Assembly (NCBI GenBank): GCA_012800685.1
Contig: JAAZIT010000280.1
Span: forward strand, 1 to 7,839
Source of the DNA: Clostridiales bacterium
GTDB lineage: Bacteria > Bacillota > Clostridia > Oscillospirales > Ruminococcaceae
DNA length: 7,839 nucleotides
Direction: 5' to 3'
A program made the position numbers and the translations under genes. The notes beneath the pieces were generated by a model, which saw only the letters and a list, made by a program, of their open reading frames with translations, searched no databases and was not told where the DNA came from. Of this stretch, positions 1-6,562 are shown piece after piece. How positions within the stretch are numbered: the first letter of the stretch is position 1; each line of letters begins with the position of its first letter.

Positions 1-105
1 CAAAAAGAGGTTGCTGATGTTGTGGGAATATCACAATCATATATATCTCGTCTTGAAAAGAGAATAATTAAATCACTTAAGGATAATCTTGAGAGAATAT
101 GCTAG
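1..105 (+). CDS. sigE: RNA polymerase sporulation sigma factor SigE, C-terminal end (partial)
   Basis: This is the last 34 codons of a gene whose start lies left of the window; it is open from base 1 and ends at TAG 103-105. The peptide is region 4.2 of a sigma-70 family factor: a helix-turn-helix reading QKEVADVVGISQSYISRLEK, which contacts the -35 element, followed by RIIKSLKDNLERIC. The combination SQSYISRLEKRIIK is characteristic of sigma-E, the early mother-cell factor of sporulation; sigma-K and sigma-G differ here (sigma-G has SQAQVSRLEK, as in the neighbouring gene). In relatives the gene follows spoIIGA, the protease that removes the sigma-E pro-sequence, so spoIIGA is expected upstream. 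Assignment to sigE rather than another sporulation sigma rests on this short tail plus the adjacent sigG. Confidence 0.85.
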   Translation, partial: QKEVADVVGISQSYISRLEKRIIKSLKDNLERIC

Positions 106-109
106 AAAA

Positions 110-880
110 CTAGAGGTTTTTCTTAATTCTATCTAGGGCGCATTTTTCAAGTCTTGATACTTGAGCTTGAGATATACCAATGGCTTTCGCTACTTCTACT
201 TGTGTTTTTCCTTGGAAAAATCTTAGATTCAGTATTTTCTTTTCTCGTGGTAATAGGGCTGCTATTGCTTCTTTTAATGATAGCTCTTCAAGCCATGATA
301 CATCATCATTTTTGTCACCAACTTGATCTAACACATAAAGCGTATCACCTGAGTCGGAAAAGACAGGCTCATATAATGAAATCGGGTCACTAATTGATTC
401 GAGTGCGGTTACAACTTGGGCTCGTGGTACATCAATTTCTTTCGCAATTTCATCAATCGTTGGCTCTTTTTGATGTTTAATTGTTAGTCTTTCTTTAGCC
501 TGCATTGCCTTGTATGCAACGTCTTTAATAGACCTGCTAACCTTTATAACAGAGTTATCTCTAAGATACCGGCGGACCTCTCCCATAATCATAGGAACAG
601 CGTAGGTGGAAAACCTTACATCAAGAGATGTATTAAAGTTTTCCACCGATTTTATTAACCCAATTACACCAACTTGAAAAATATCATCAAAGTTTTCTCC
701 TCTATTTGCAAAGCGTTGAATAACACTTAGGACAAGCCTTAGATTTCCCATTATAAGCTTGTCTTTTGCTATTTTGTCCCCTGCTTGTGCTAATTTTAAT
801 AACTCCATTTTCTCTTTTTCTTTTAAAACAACTAAATCTGAAGTGTTTATTCCACTTATTTGTACTTTATTATATTGCAT
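110..880 (-). CDS. sigG: RNA polymerase sporulation sigma factor SigG (late forespore)
   Basis: Sigma-G directs the late forespore programme (spore protective proteins, germination proteins) after engulfment. The 256-residue protein is close in length to Bacillus subtilis SigG (260). The N-terminus MQYNKVQISGINTS matches the sigma-G signature. Region 2 spans about residues 46-108 (GNLRLVLSVIQRF, then FSTYAVPMIMGEVRRYLRD), region 3 about 113-165, and region 4 about 197-256 with the helix-turn-helix TQVEVAKAIGISQAQVSRLE near 226-245. I chose the ATG at 878-880 over an in-frame ATG at 941-943. It has an AGGGAGA ribosome binding site about 7-8 bases upstream, it aligns with known SigG starts, and the upstream ATG lies inside the likely promoter. 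The gene faces sigE with a 4-base gap, whereas the usual order is spoIIGA-sigE-sigG in tandem. Confidence 0.94.
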   Translation of the reverse strand: MQYNKVQISGINTSDLVVLKEKEKMELLKLAQAGDKIAKDKLIMGNLRLVLSVIQRFANRGENFDDIFQVGVIGLIKSVENFNTSLDVRFSTYAVPMIMGEVRRYLRDNSVIKVSRSIKDVAYKAMQAKERLTIKHQKEPTIDEIAKEIDVPRAQVVTALESISDPISLYEPVFSDSGDTLYVLDQVGDKNDDVSWLEELSLKEAIAALLPREKKILNLRFFQGKTQVEVAKAIGISQAQVSRLEKCALDRIKKNL

Positions 881-912
881 ATATATATTCTCCCTAATAA
901 TTTCGTTAATGA

Positions 913-941
913 AATTATGGGCACTGGCAAGATTAATATGC
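913..941 (-). promoter_or_regulatory. Probable forespore (sigma-G-type) promoter of sigG
   Basis: Read on the - strand, GCATA (941-937), a 17-base spacer and CATAATT (919-913) fit the consensus I recall for sigma-G promoters (-35 GHATR, -10 CATWHTA). The spacing gives a transcript start near 906, a leader of about 25 bases, and then the AGGGAGA ribosome binding site and ATG at 880. In B. subtilis sigG is transcribed by sigma-F and then by sigma-G itself. The -10 here lacks the GG expected of a strict sigma-F site, so it looks more like the autoregulatory class. This is consensus matching by eye. Confidence 0.6.
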
Positions 942-1011
942 AAAGTTATTTATGTAGATTTTGGAAAATAAGATTTTTAATAATTATTTGCTGATTAAAT
1001 CTACTATTTAG

Positions 1012-1040
1012 TTGACATATATTGCAAAATAAGTTAAAAT
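1012..1040 (+). promoter_or_regulatory. Sigma-A-type promoter of the MoxR/DUF58/transglutaminase operon
   Basis: TTGACA at 1012-1017 and TAAAAT at 1035-1040 are separated by exactly 17 bases, a near-consensus vegetative promoter. Transcription would start near 1047, leaving a leader of about 40 bases that carries the GAAGGG ribosome binding site at 1075-1080. A short inverted repeat, TAAAT/ATTTA (996-1010), sits just upstream of the -35, but no regulator is suggested by it. The rest of the 881-1088 divergent region shows only AT-rich sequence besides this promoter and that of sigG. Confidence 0.75.
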
Positions 1041-1088
1041 ATTAGTGTATGTATATAAAAATATAAGTATTTACGAAGGGACGTTTTT

Positions 1089-2018
1089 ATGAATATTGAA
1101 GTTAAAAAACTTGTTGATAATATAGAAAAGGTTATTGTAGGAAAACAAGAAATTATAGTAAAAGTTATAACTGCATTATTAAGTGGAGGGCATGTTCTTA
1201 TTGAGGATGTTCCTGGTGTTGGAAAAACTCAGCTTGTATCGGCGCTTGCAAAATCACTTAATGGTGTTTTTAATAGAATTCAGTTAACCCCTGATATTAT
1301 GCCAACAGATATCGTTGGCTTTACAATGTTGAATTCTGAAACTAAAGAGTTTGAATATCGTCAAGGTGTTGCCATATGTAATTTCCTTTTAGCTGATGAA
1401 ATTAATCGTGCTTCACCAAAATCCCAATCAAGCTTGTTAGAAATTATGGAAGAAAATCAGATTAGTTTAGACGGAAGAACTTATTTGCTTCCTAAGCCAT
1501 TTATGACGCTTGCTACCCAAAATCCCATAGAGACTTATGGAACATTTCATCTTCCAGAGGCACAGCTAGATAGATTCTTAATGAAAATAAGCATAGGATA
1601 TCCAAATTTGCAACAAGAACTTGAAATTCTTAATATGTCTGAAAAATCCCAGCCACTTAAAGAACTGAGTGCAGTTATGAGTATTAATGATGTTTTGCGA
1701 TTAAAGGAAGAGGCAAACAATGTCTTTATTTCTGATAAGATTAAGTATTATATTTTAAATATCGTAAATGCAACAAGAAATAGTGAATTTATAAAGCTCG
1801 GTGCATCTCCACGTGGAAGTATTGCACTTATGAAGGCAGCAAAATCCTTTGCATTTATTCAGGGGAGGGAATATGTTGTTCCTGATGATGTAAAAGAGAT
1901 TGTTGGCTGTGTTTTATCTCACAGAATTATACTTTCCTCTAAAGGAAAATCAAGATATTTAGATAGCAATTTTGCCATTAATGATGTATTTAAAACGGTA
2001 GCTGTTCCAACTAATTAA
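1089..2018 (+). CDS. MoxR-family AAA+ ATPase
   Basis: This is a 309-residue cytoplasmic ATPase of the MoxR family, about the usual length. Walker A is GVGKT at 43-47 inside EDVPGVGKTQL, and Walker B is LLADEINR at 100-107. Sensor 1 is ATQNP at 142-146, the LDRF segment with a conserved arginine is at 160-163, and the lid motif GASPRGS is at 238-244. MoxR ATPases are thought to act as chaperone-like remodelers for protein complexes encoded beside them, often von Willebrand-A or DUF58 proteins. It is first in a three-gene operon and corresponds by context to B. subtilis yeaC. ATG 1089 is preceded by GAAGGG at 8 bases. All catalytic motifs look intact. The family call is secure; the client is not known and is inferred to be the downstream DUF58 protein. 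Confidence 0.93.
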   Translation: MNIEVKKLVDNIEKVIVGKQEIIVKVITALLSGGHVLIEDVPGVGKTQLVSALAKSLNGVFNRIQLTPDIMPTDIVGFTMLNSETKEFEYRQGVAICNFLLADEINRASPKSQSSLLEIMEENQISLDGRTYLLPKPFMTLATQNPIETYGTFHLPEAQLDRFLMKISIGYPNLQQELEILNMSEKSQPLKELSAVMSINDVLRLKEEANNVFISDKIKYYILNIVNATRNSEFIKLGASPRGSIALMKAAKSFAFIQGREYVVPDDVKEIVGCVLSHRIILSSKGKSRYLDSNFAINDVFKTVAVPTN

Positions 2019-2035
2019 TTGAGAGGTTTTAAATT

Positions 2036-3211
2036 TTGAAACACATATTAAGTTTTCTATTATGCATATTATTGGCGTGCTTCACTGCTTATTATGTTAA
2101 TGGTTTTGGAGGAGTGTTTATTGCCTCAACATTAATCATAGCAGTAATTTTATCTGAGCTTAATATGCTAATGCTTAAGAAAAAAATCAGTTTTAGTATT
2201 AACTGTGATGAAAAAGAATTATCAAAGGGGCAAAAGTTTAATATTAAAATCAATATTTTTAAGTCAAGTTTTTTGCCATCTCCATATATAGTTATTAAAT
2301 TAAAAGAAAATTCTAAAATTGATTTAAATAACGTAAACACGTATAAAATCTCAATGGCATTTTTAAAATCCTCTAAAGAAGTAGTAGCCAGTCTTACTGC
2401 TAAATATTCAGGGGAGGCTGTTATTGAAATTGAGTCGGTGATGATAACCGACTATTTAGGTCTTTTCACTCATAAAATTAAATGCTTGTCAGATAGCAAG
2501 CCTAACATTAAATTGTGCGTTTACCCAAATATTCCACTTAATTATACACCTACTGATTTACTAAAAGCGGCAAGTGATGTTGTTGGATTTGATGATAGCG
2601 AAGAGGAATCAGATCAGTCTATAGATTATGGCTTAGGTGTTCCAGGATACGAGCATAGATTATATGTTCAAGGGGATCCTTTGAAAAAAGTAAACTGGAA
2701 GCTTTCGGCGAAAAGAGACATGCTCTTACTTAGAAAAGACGAGAAAGTGCGATATTCAAGCCAAATGCTAGTATTAGATATTTCTAGTTATAGTGAAGAA
2801 AATATTGACTTTCAACAAATAGATATTTTAATAGAAAATGCTTTAGCACTAGTATCATCAATATTAATGCAGCAATTAGTATGTAAATGTGTATATAGCA
2901 TTAACAATAAATGGAAATACATCGATGTTTTCGACGAAAATATGTTAATTGAATTTCAAAAAGAGTTAAGTGCTTATTCGCCTATTACACATGGTATTCA
3001 ACGAATACCTGATTCTTTGACTGATAGCTCGAAAAGCAGTGCTATTTTGTTATTTACAAATCATCTCGATGGCGAACTAATTGGGACTATATCTAATTAC
3101 CAAGATATCGCTAATAACTGTATTTATATTACAACAGAGAAATGTGCACCGCTCAAAACTAATAATATGTGGATTTGCGATGAGCTATACGAATTTAAAC
3201 AAATTTATTAA
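2036..3211 (+). CDS. DUF58 domain membrane protein (YeaD-like)
   Basis: The 391-residue protein has two hydrophobic segments at the N-terminus (about 4-20 and 24-47), then a long soluble part. The DUF58 signature lies at about 206-235: HRLYVQGDPLKKVNWKLSAK followed by LLLRKDE, matching the family pattern of R-x-Y, GD, W and SA(R/K). Downstream, MLVLDIS (244-250) begins a von Willebrand-A-like strand, but the metal-binding DxSxS motif is imperfect: Asp248 and Ser250 are present and the third position is Tyr252. The start is TTG at 2036, supported by GAGAGG at 2021-2026 with 9 bases spacing; no ATG is placed better. It lies 17 bases after the MoxR gene and 2 bases before the transglutaminase gene, so the three are surely co-transcribed. 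Biochemical function is unknown; it is an inferred partner of the ATPase. Confidence 0.88.
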   Translation: MKHILSFLLCILLACFTAYYVNGFGGVFIASTLIIAVILSELNMLMLKKKISFSINCDEKELSKGQKFNIKINIFKSSFLPSPYIVIKLKENSKIDLNNVNTYKISMAFLKSSKEVVASLTAKYSGEAVIEIESVMITDYLGLFTHKIKCLSDSKPNIKLCVYPNIPLNYTPTDLLKAASDVVGFDDSEEESDQSIDYGLGVPGYEHRLYVQGDPLKKVNWKLSAKRDMLLLRKDEKVRYSSQMLVLDISSYSEENIDFQQIDILIENALALVSSILMQQLVCKCVYSINNKWKYIDVFDENMLIEFQKELSAYSPITHGIQRIPDSLTDSSKSSAILLFTNHLDGELIGTISNYQDIANNCIYITTEKCAPLKTNNMWICDELYEFKQIY

Positions 3212-3213
3212 GA

Positions 3214-5376
3214 ATGGAAATTAAAATGGTTGAAAAACTGAAAAATTGGTCCTTGCCCCTAGTTTTTGGTTGTTACATAGTGTATACAATATTGAAATGT
3301 TTTCAGAATAATAATTATTTATTATTTTCATTGTCTTTTCTTGCATTTGAGTTAATACTTTTTATTTGTTTTGATTTGATTAGAAAAGCCAAGAAGATAA
3401 GTGGGCTTCTTTATGTGTTGTTAGCTGTAGTTGTTTTTTATATAACATATAATTTAACCTTTAATTTTAATGAGTCATATTACCATGGATATACTTTTGT
3501 TGATTGGTTTTATATGTCTCAAACGGATAGTGTCACGGTACTTATTTATACAATAGTGCTATTATTTGGTGGTGGTTTTTTCTTTACATCTGTACTTTAT
3601 TATTTTACTCAGATAATGTATAGAAGTATTGGTTCGCTTGCATTAATGCTATTTCCTCTTTTTATTTATTCAAAAAGGTTGTCTAAATTTGAATTAGTTG
3701 ACATGGTTATTATAATGTTATTATATTTAGCCATTATGATTCATAACAGACAAATGACCAATGATAAAAACACAGTAGTTATAGTTAACAAGTCATATGT
3801 TATTTCTATTACTGCTTTTATAGCATTGGTTGTTTTAATTACCATTGCTATTCCAAAACCTGAAATTATCTCGAAGCAAGAGGAGGATAGTGAATATTTC
3901 AGCGCAATTGGAAAAAATATATCACTTAGTCTTCATGATCAAATTACCTTAAATTCTTCCAATGATTCTGCAAAGCTTTCTGATAAAATCATTATGTATG
4001 TTAATAGTAAAAATCCAATGTATCTACGCCGGCAATCATATGATTATTATAAAAATGGAAAATGGGTTTTGGATTTAGAATTTACAGGTAAAGCATCTGA
4101 ACCTAGGTATTGGGAATCGTATGTAAATGCCACTACAAATGAAGAAATAATTAAAAGAACTAATAATTTAATAGATAGCACAGGTGATACATATTTTACT
4201 TATCCAGAGATTAATTTTAAATTTATGGATAAAGAGAAAATTAAAATTACATTTGCTAATGGTTTTTCACCGACTTATATGATGGCACCGTTAAATACTG
4301 TTTCTGTAAATATTAAAAACTGCGTTCGAACGATTGAAGGTCATTTCGCTATTTTAATTGATAGAACTCGATATCTTAGTGGGAATACTGAAAATAAAGG
4401 CTATTACTCACTTTCATATTATCCAATAAATAATGATATATATGATTTGGCGTCTAAGGTTTCATTTAGTTACGTAGATTTAAATTATTTATACAATTTA
4501 TCTGGTGAGGATTATGACTATACTGATGTTATTAAAGATATGAATTTTGTTAAAGATTATGTAATTAGTGAAAATAGCGAAATATCCAATGAAGTTGCAA
4601 ATCTGGCAATGGATATAACTAAAGGTTTGGACACTGATTTTGAAAAAGCTAGAGCTCTTGAAGGTTATTTTACCGAGGAAGATTTTGAATATAATATAGA
4701 TAAAAATAATTCTTCTGTGGAAAAATTTTTGTTTGACAATAAATCTGGAGCCTGCGCTGATTATGCCACTGCAATGACGCTAATGGCGAAATCCATTGGT
4801 TTAAAGGCAAGATATGTTGAGGGATTCGTTGTTGCCGAGGAAAGTGAAAAAGATAAAAATACTTATGTTGTAAGAGAGTATCATTCTCATGCTTATGTGG
4901 AGATTTATTTTTATGGAATTGGTTGGCTAACCTTTGAACCAACTGTTGATGGCTTTATGGATTTTCATAAAACCAGTACTTCTGAAGATTTTAGCTTAAA
5001 GGGTTTATATATTGCATTAATTGTTATAGGTTCTGTTTCAGCAATATGTTTTATAATTTATATTTTCAGAAGACAAATATCGAGTGGGTTATTTTTAGTA
5101 GGTGTTAGATTTTATTCAAACGACAGGGGAGTCATTTCAATGTATAATAGGATTTACAAAAAATATATGCACAAATTTAAAATTAAAAATAATATTTATA
5201 CCCCAAGACAGCTAGAGATTTCGTTAAGCGAAGCTGGCATAGATAGTTCAGAATTTATATATGAATTTGAAAAAGTATGTTATGGTTTAGGGGAAATAAA
5301 CAAAGCTAATTTTAAAAAGCAGTTCGAGAGATATAAGTATATTTCCAAATCAATTTCAAAAATTAAAGTAAAATAG
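3214..5376 (+). CDS. Transglutaminase-like (TgpA/YebA-type) membrane protein
   Basis: This 720-residue protein has about seven hydrophobic segments in the first 215 residues (near 14-30, 35-54, 63-83, 107-131, 139-153, 161-176, 195-214). An extracytoplasmic region runs to about 595, followed by one more membrane helix (597-617) and a cytoplasmic tail with DUF4129-like character. The transglutaminase-like core is SGACADYATAMTLMAKSIGL with Cys514, then SHAYVEIYF with His559, and WLTFEPT with Glu575 in the third triad position (Asp in classical members, Glu in many bacterial ones). The architecture matches Pseudomonas TgpA and B. subtilis YebA, and proteins of this kind sit beside MoxR and DUF58 genes. 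The first ATG is 2 bases after the previous stop and lacks a clear ribosome binding site, suggesting translational coupling; ATG at 3226 is an alternative start. Substrate unknown; hydrolase or amide-forming activity on the envelope is inferred. Confidence 0.9.
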   Translation: MEIKMVEKLKNWSLPLVFGCYIVYTILKCFQNNNYLLFSLSFLAFELILFICFDLIRKAKKISGLLYVLLAVVVFYITYNLTFNFNESYYHGYTFVDWFYMSQTDSVTVLIYTIVLLFGGGFFFTSVLYYFTQIMYRSIGSLALMLFPLFIYSKRLSKFELVDMVIIMLLYLAIMIHNRQMTNDKNTVVIVNKSYVISITAFIALVVLITIAIPKPEIISKQEEDSEYFSAIGKNISLSLHDQITLNSSNDSAKLSDKIIMYVNSKNPMYLRRQSYDYYKNGKWVLDLEFTGKASEPRYWESYVNATTNEEIIKRTNNLIDSTGDTYFTYPEINFKFMDKEKIKITFANGFSPTYMMAPLNTVSVNIKNCVRTIEGHFAILIDRTRYLSGNTENKGYYSLSYYPINNDIYDLASKVSFSYVDLNYLYNLSGEDYDYTDVIKDMNFVKDYVISENSEISNEVANLAMDITKGLDTDFEKARALEGYFTEEDFEYNIDKNNSSVEKFLFDNKSGACADYATAMTLMAKSIGLKARYVEGFVVAEESEKDKNTYVVREYHSHAYVEIYFYGIGWLTFEPTVDGFMDFHKTSTSEDFSLKGLYIALIVIGSVSAICFIIYIFRRQISSGLFLVGVRFYSNDRGVISMYNRIYKKYMHKFKIKNNIYTPRQLEISLSEAGIDSSEFIYEFEKVCYGLGEINKANFKKQFERYKYISKSISKIKVK

Positions 5377-5429
5377 AGATGTTATATTCCTATTATCTTA
5401 TAAATTATGAAAATTTTCTATTAAATGAC

Positions 5430-5458
5430 TTGCCTTTTTATAAATATAATGATATAAT
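5430..5458 (+). promoter_or_regulatory. Sigma-A-type promoter upstream of yajC
   Basis: TTGCCT at 5430-5435 and a perfect TATAAT at 5453-5458 are separated by 17 bases. Transcription would begin near 5465, leaving a short leader before the GGAGG at 5481-5485. This separates yajC from the transglutaminase operon, which ends at 5376. I see no convincing intrinsic terminator in 5377-5429, so some read-through from the operon is possible. Confidence 0.75.
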
Positions 5459-5492
5459 TAATGTTACATTTAAAAATCATGGAGGTTAATCA

Positions 5493-5807
5493 ATGCTTAA
5501 TAATATTACAGCACTAGTTTCAAAAGAAACAATATCGCTTATTACAGGTATGGCACCTTTGGTAATTGTAGTCATAATATTCTATTTCTTCCTTATAAGA
5601 CCACAGAAGAAAAAGGATAAAGAAGAGGCATCAATGAGAAAGAACTTACAGGTTGGTGATGAGGTTACTACAGTTGGTGGAGTCGTAGGTATTGTATTCC
5701 AGGTTAAAGAGGATACAGTGGTTATTGAAACTGGCGGAGATCGTTCAAAAATCAGAATTAAAAAGTGGGCAATTGCTCAAAATGAAACTATTCACGAAAA
5801 TGAATAA
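5493..5807 (+). CDS. yajC: Preprotein translocase accessory subunit YajC
   Basis: YajC is a small single-span membrane protein associated with SecDF and the SecYEG translocase; it supports protein export but is usually dispensable. The 104-residue product has one hydrophobic helix (about 18-35) running into the family hallmark FFLIRPQKKK (32-41). The cytoplasmic domain follows, with the pattern LQVGDEVTTVGGVVG (52-66). Length is normal for the family. ATG 5493 follows GGAGG by 7 bases. In many bacteria yajC follows tgt (queuosine tRNA transglycosylase) and precedes secD and secF. Here tgt is absent upstream, and the downstream genes are a small membrane protein and the SCIFF pair, an order seen in Clostridia, with secDF expected after scfB. 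Confidence 0.95.
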   Translation: MLNNITALVSKETISLITGMAPLVIVVIIFYFFLIRPQKKKDKEEASMRKNLQVGDEVTTVGGVVGIVFQVKEDTVVIETGGDRSKIRIKKWAIAQNETIHENE

Positions 5808-5887
5808 GTAAATAGGAATAATTAACCAAAATCCCGAATAAGATAGATTAACAAGTTGTACTATATTCTGTCTAGGAGGGATTTTTT

Positions 5888-6295
5888 GTGTCACGAAATA
5901 AAAAAGCAATGTCTAGCTTTAAGGAAACAAGAACCTACTGCACTCTGTTGGCTGTTTTAATAGGATTTCTCGCAATAATGGGTTGTCTGTTTATTTTTTC
6001 AATTATTATATCTAAAATTGATGCTCCATCCATTTTAGTAACTGTTATGTCCACTATTGCTCTTGGCATAGGGGCGTATTCTGGTGGCTTTGTTTGCGCC
6101 AAAAAACGCAGAAAAAATGGAATGTTTATGGGATTAGTGACTGGTGCTATAATTTTCTTCTTAATTTTTATATTGAGCGTTATAGTTGTTAGAACAGCTA
6201 TAAACTTTACATTTGCTACCAAGCTTATTTTAGCAATTGTTTGCGGAGCGATTGGTGGAGTAGTTGGAGTTAACTCAAAAAGCCGAAAATTTTAG
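5888..6295 (+). CDS. Small four-helix membrane protein, TIGR04086-like
   Basis: The 135-residue product has four predicted membrane helices (about 17-41, 47-70, 78-101, 108-128), with basic loops (KKRRK at 72-76) and a basic C-terminus (KSRKF). Helices 2 and 4 are rich in small residues (ALGIGAYSGG, GAIGGVVG), suggesting tight helix packing. The start is GTG at 5888, supported by AGGAGG at 5874-5879 with 8 bases spacing; ATG at 5909 is a weaker alternative. The position between yajC and the SCIFF gene, the length and the topology match the uncharacterised clostridial family TIGR04086. No catalytic residue or transporter motif is visible. It lies 80 bases after yajC with no terminator seen between, so it probably shares that transcript. 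A role with Sec or SCIFF is suggested by position only. Confidence 0.8.
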   Translation: MSRNKKAMSSFKETRTYCTLLAVLIGFLAIMGCLFIFSIIISKIDAPSILVTVMSTIALGIGAYSGGFVCAKKRRKNGMFMGLVTGAIIFFLIFILSVIVVRTAINFTFATKLILAIVCGAIGGVVGVNSKSRKF

Positions 6296-6355
6296 CTAGT
6301 AAAATAAATATTGTTAGTTTGATAACGGTATATTCATAACTTATGACTATATGTA

Positions 6356-6364
6356 TGGTATAAT
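6356..6364 (+). promoter_or_regulatory. Extended -10 promoter of scfA
   Basis: TGG directly followed by a perfect TATAAT (6359-6364) makes an extended -10 element. No good -35 is present at the usual distance (the best is around 6335-6342, CATAACTT), which extended -10 promoters tolerate. Transcription would start near 6371, about 32 bases before the scfA ATG, leaving room for the strong GGAGG at 6390-6394. Confidence 0.65.
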
Positions 6365-6402
6365 ATTTTGTAGAATAAACGAATATATTGGAGGAAATTA
6401 TT

Positions 6403-6546
6403 ATGAAGCACATTAAGACTATTAATAAAGCTAACCTAAAACAGACAGCAGAAAAGGGCGGTTGCGGCAAATGCCAAGCATCATGTCAGTCAGCTTGTAA
6501 AACCTCATGTACTGTTGCAAATCAAAAATGCGCAAAAGACGCATAA
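6403..6546 (+). CDS. scfA: SCIFF ribosomally made peptide precursor (six cysteines in forty-five)
   Basis: This short gene encodes 47 residues starting MKHIKTINKANLKQ. It has six cysteines, at 21, 24, 28, 32, 36 and 43, in the conserved core (GGCGKCQASCQSACKTSC followed by TVANQKC). That is the SCIFF family (Six-Cysteines-in-Forty-Five), found across Clostridia and modified by an adjacent radical SAM enzyme. In the studied homologues the enzyme forms a thioether between Cys32 and Thr37, and both residues are at exactly those positions here. SCIFF peptides are now grouped with the ranthipeptides. The N-terminal 18 or so residues act as the recognition leader. The start is ATG 6403 with GGAGG 8 bases upstream, a stronger site than that of the enzyme gene. 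The gene has its own promoter and is closed by a strong terminator. The biological role of the mature peptide is unknown. Confidence 0.95.
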   Translation: MKHIKTINKANLKQTAEKGGCGKCQASCQSACKTSCTVANQKCAKDA

Positions 6547-6562
6547 TTTTTCTTTCATGAAT

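Noticed and set aside
104..123. AT-rich hairpin (AGAAAAC / GTTTTTCT) at the sigE-sigG junction, as a bidirectional terminator
   Set aside because: The stem is short, has one bulged base, contains almost no G-C pairs and overlaps both stop codons; it is too weak to call a terminator.
154..393. A hydrophobic 79-residue frame on the + strand across sigG
   Set aside because: It is antisense to conserved sigma-G region 4 codons; its hydrophobicity follows from the complement of charged and helical codons.
1010..1020. Possible Spo0A box (TGTCAAC on the - strand) over the -35 of the MoxR operon
   Set aside because: It matches TGTCGAA at only 5 of 7 positions and is explained by the TTGACA -35 element itself.
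4670..4942. A 90-residue reading frame on the - strand inside the transglutaminase gene
   Set aside because: It lies opposite the conserved active-site coding region, has no ribosome binding site of note and shows no recognisable motif; it is a shadow of the real gene.
5408..5421. Palindrome GAAAATTTTC after the transglutaminase gene as a terminator
   Set aside because: It has only A-T pairs in the centre with no loop room and no following T run.
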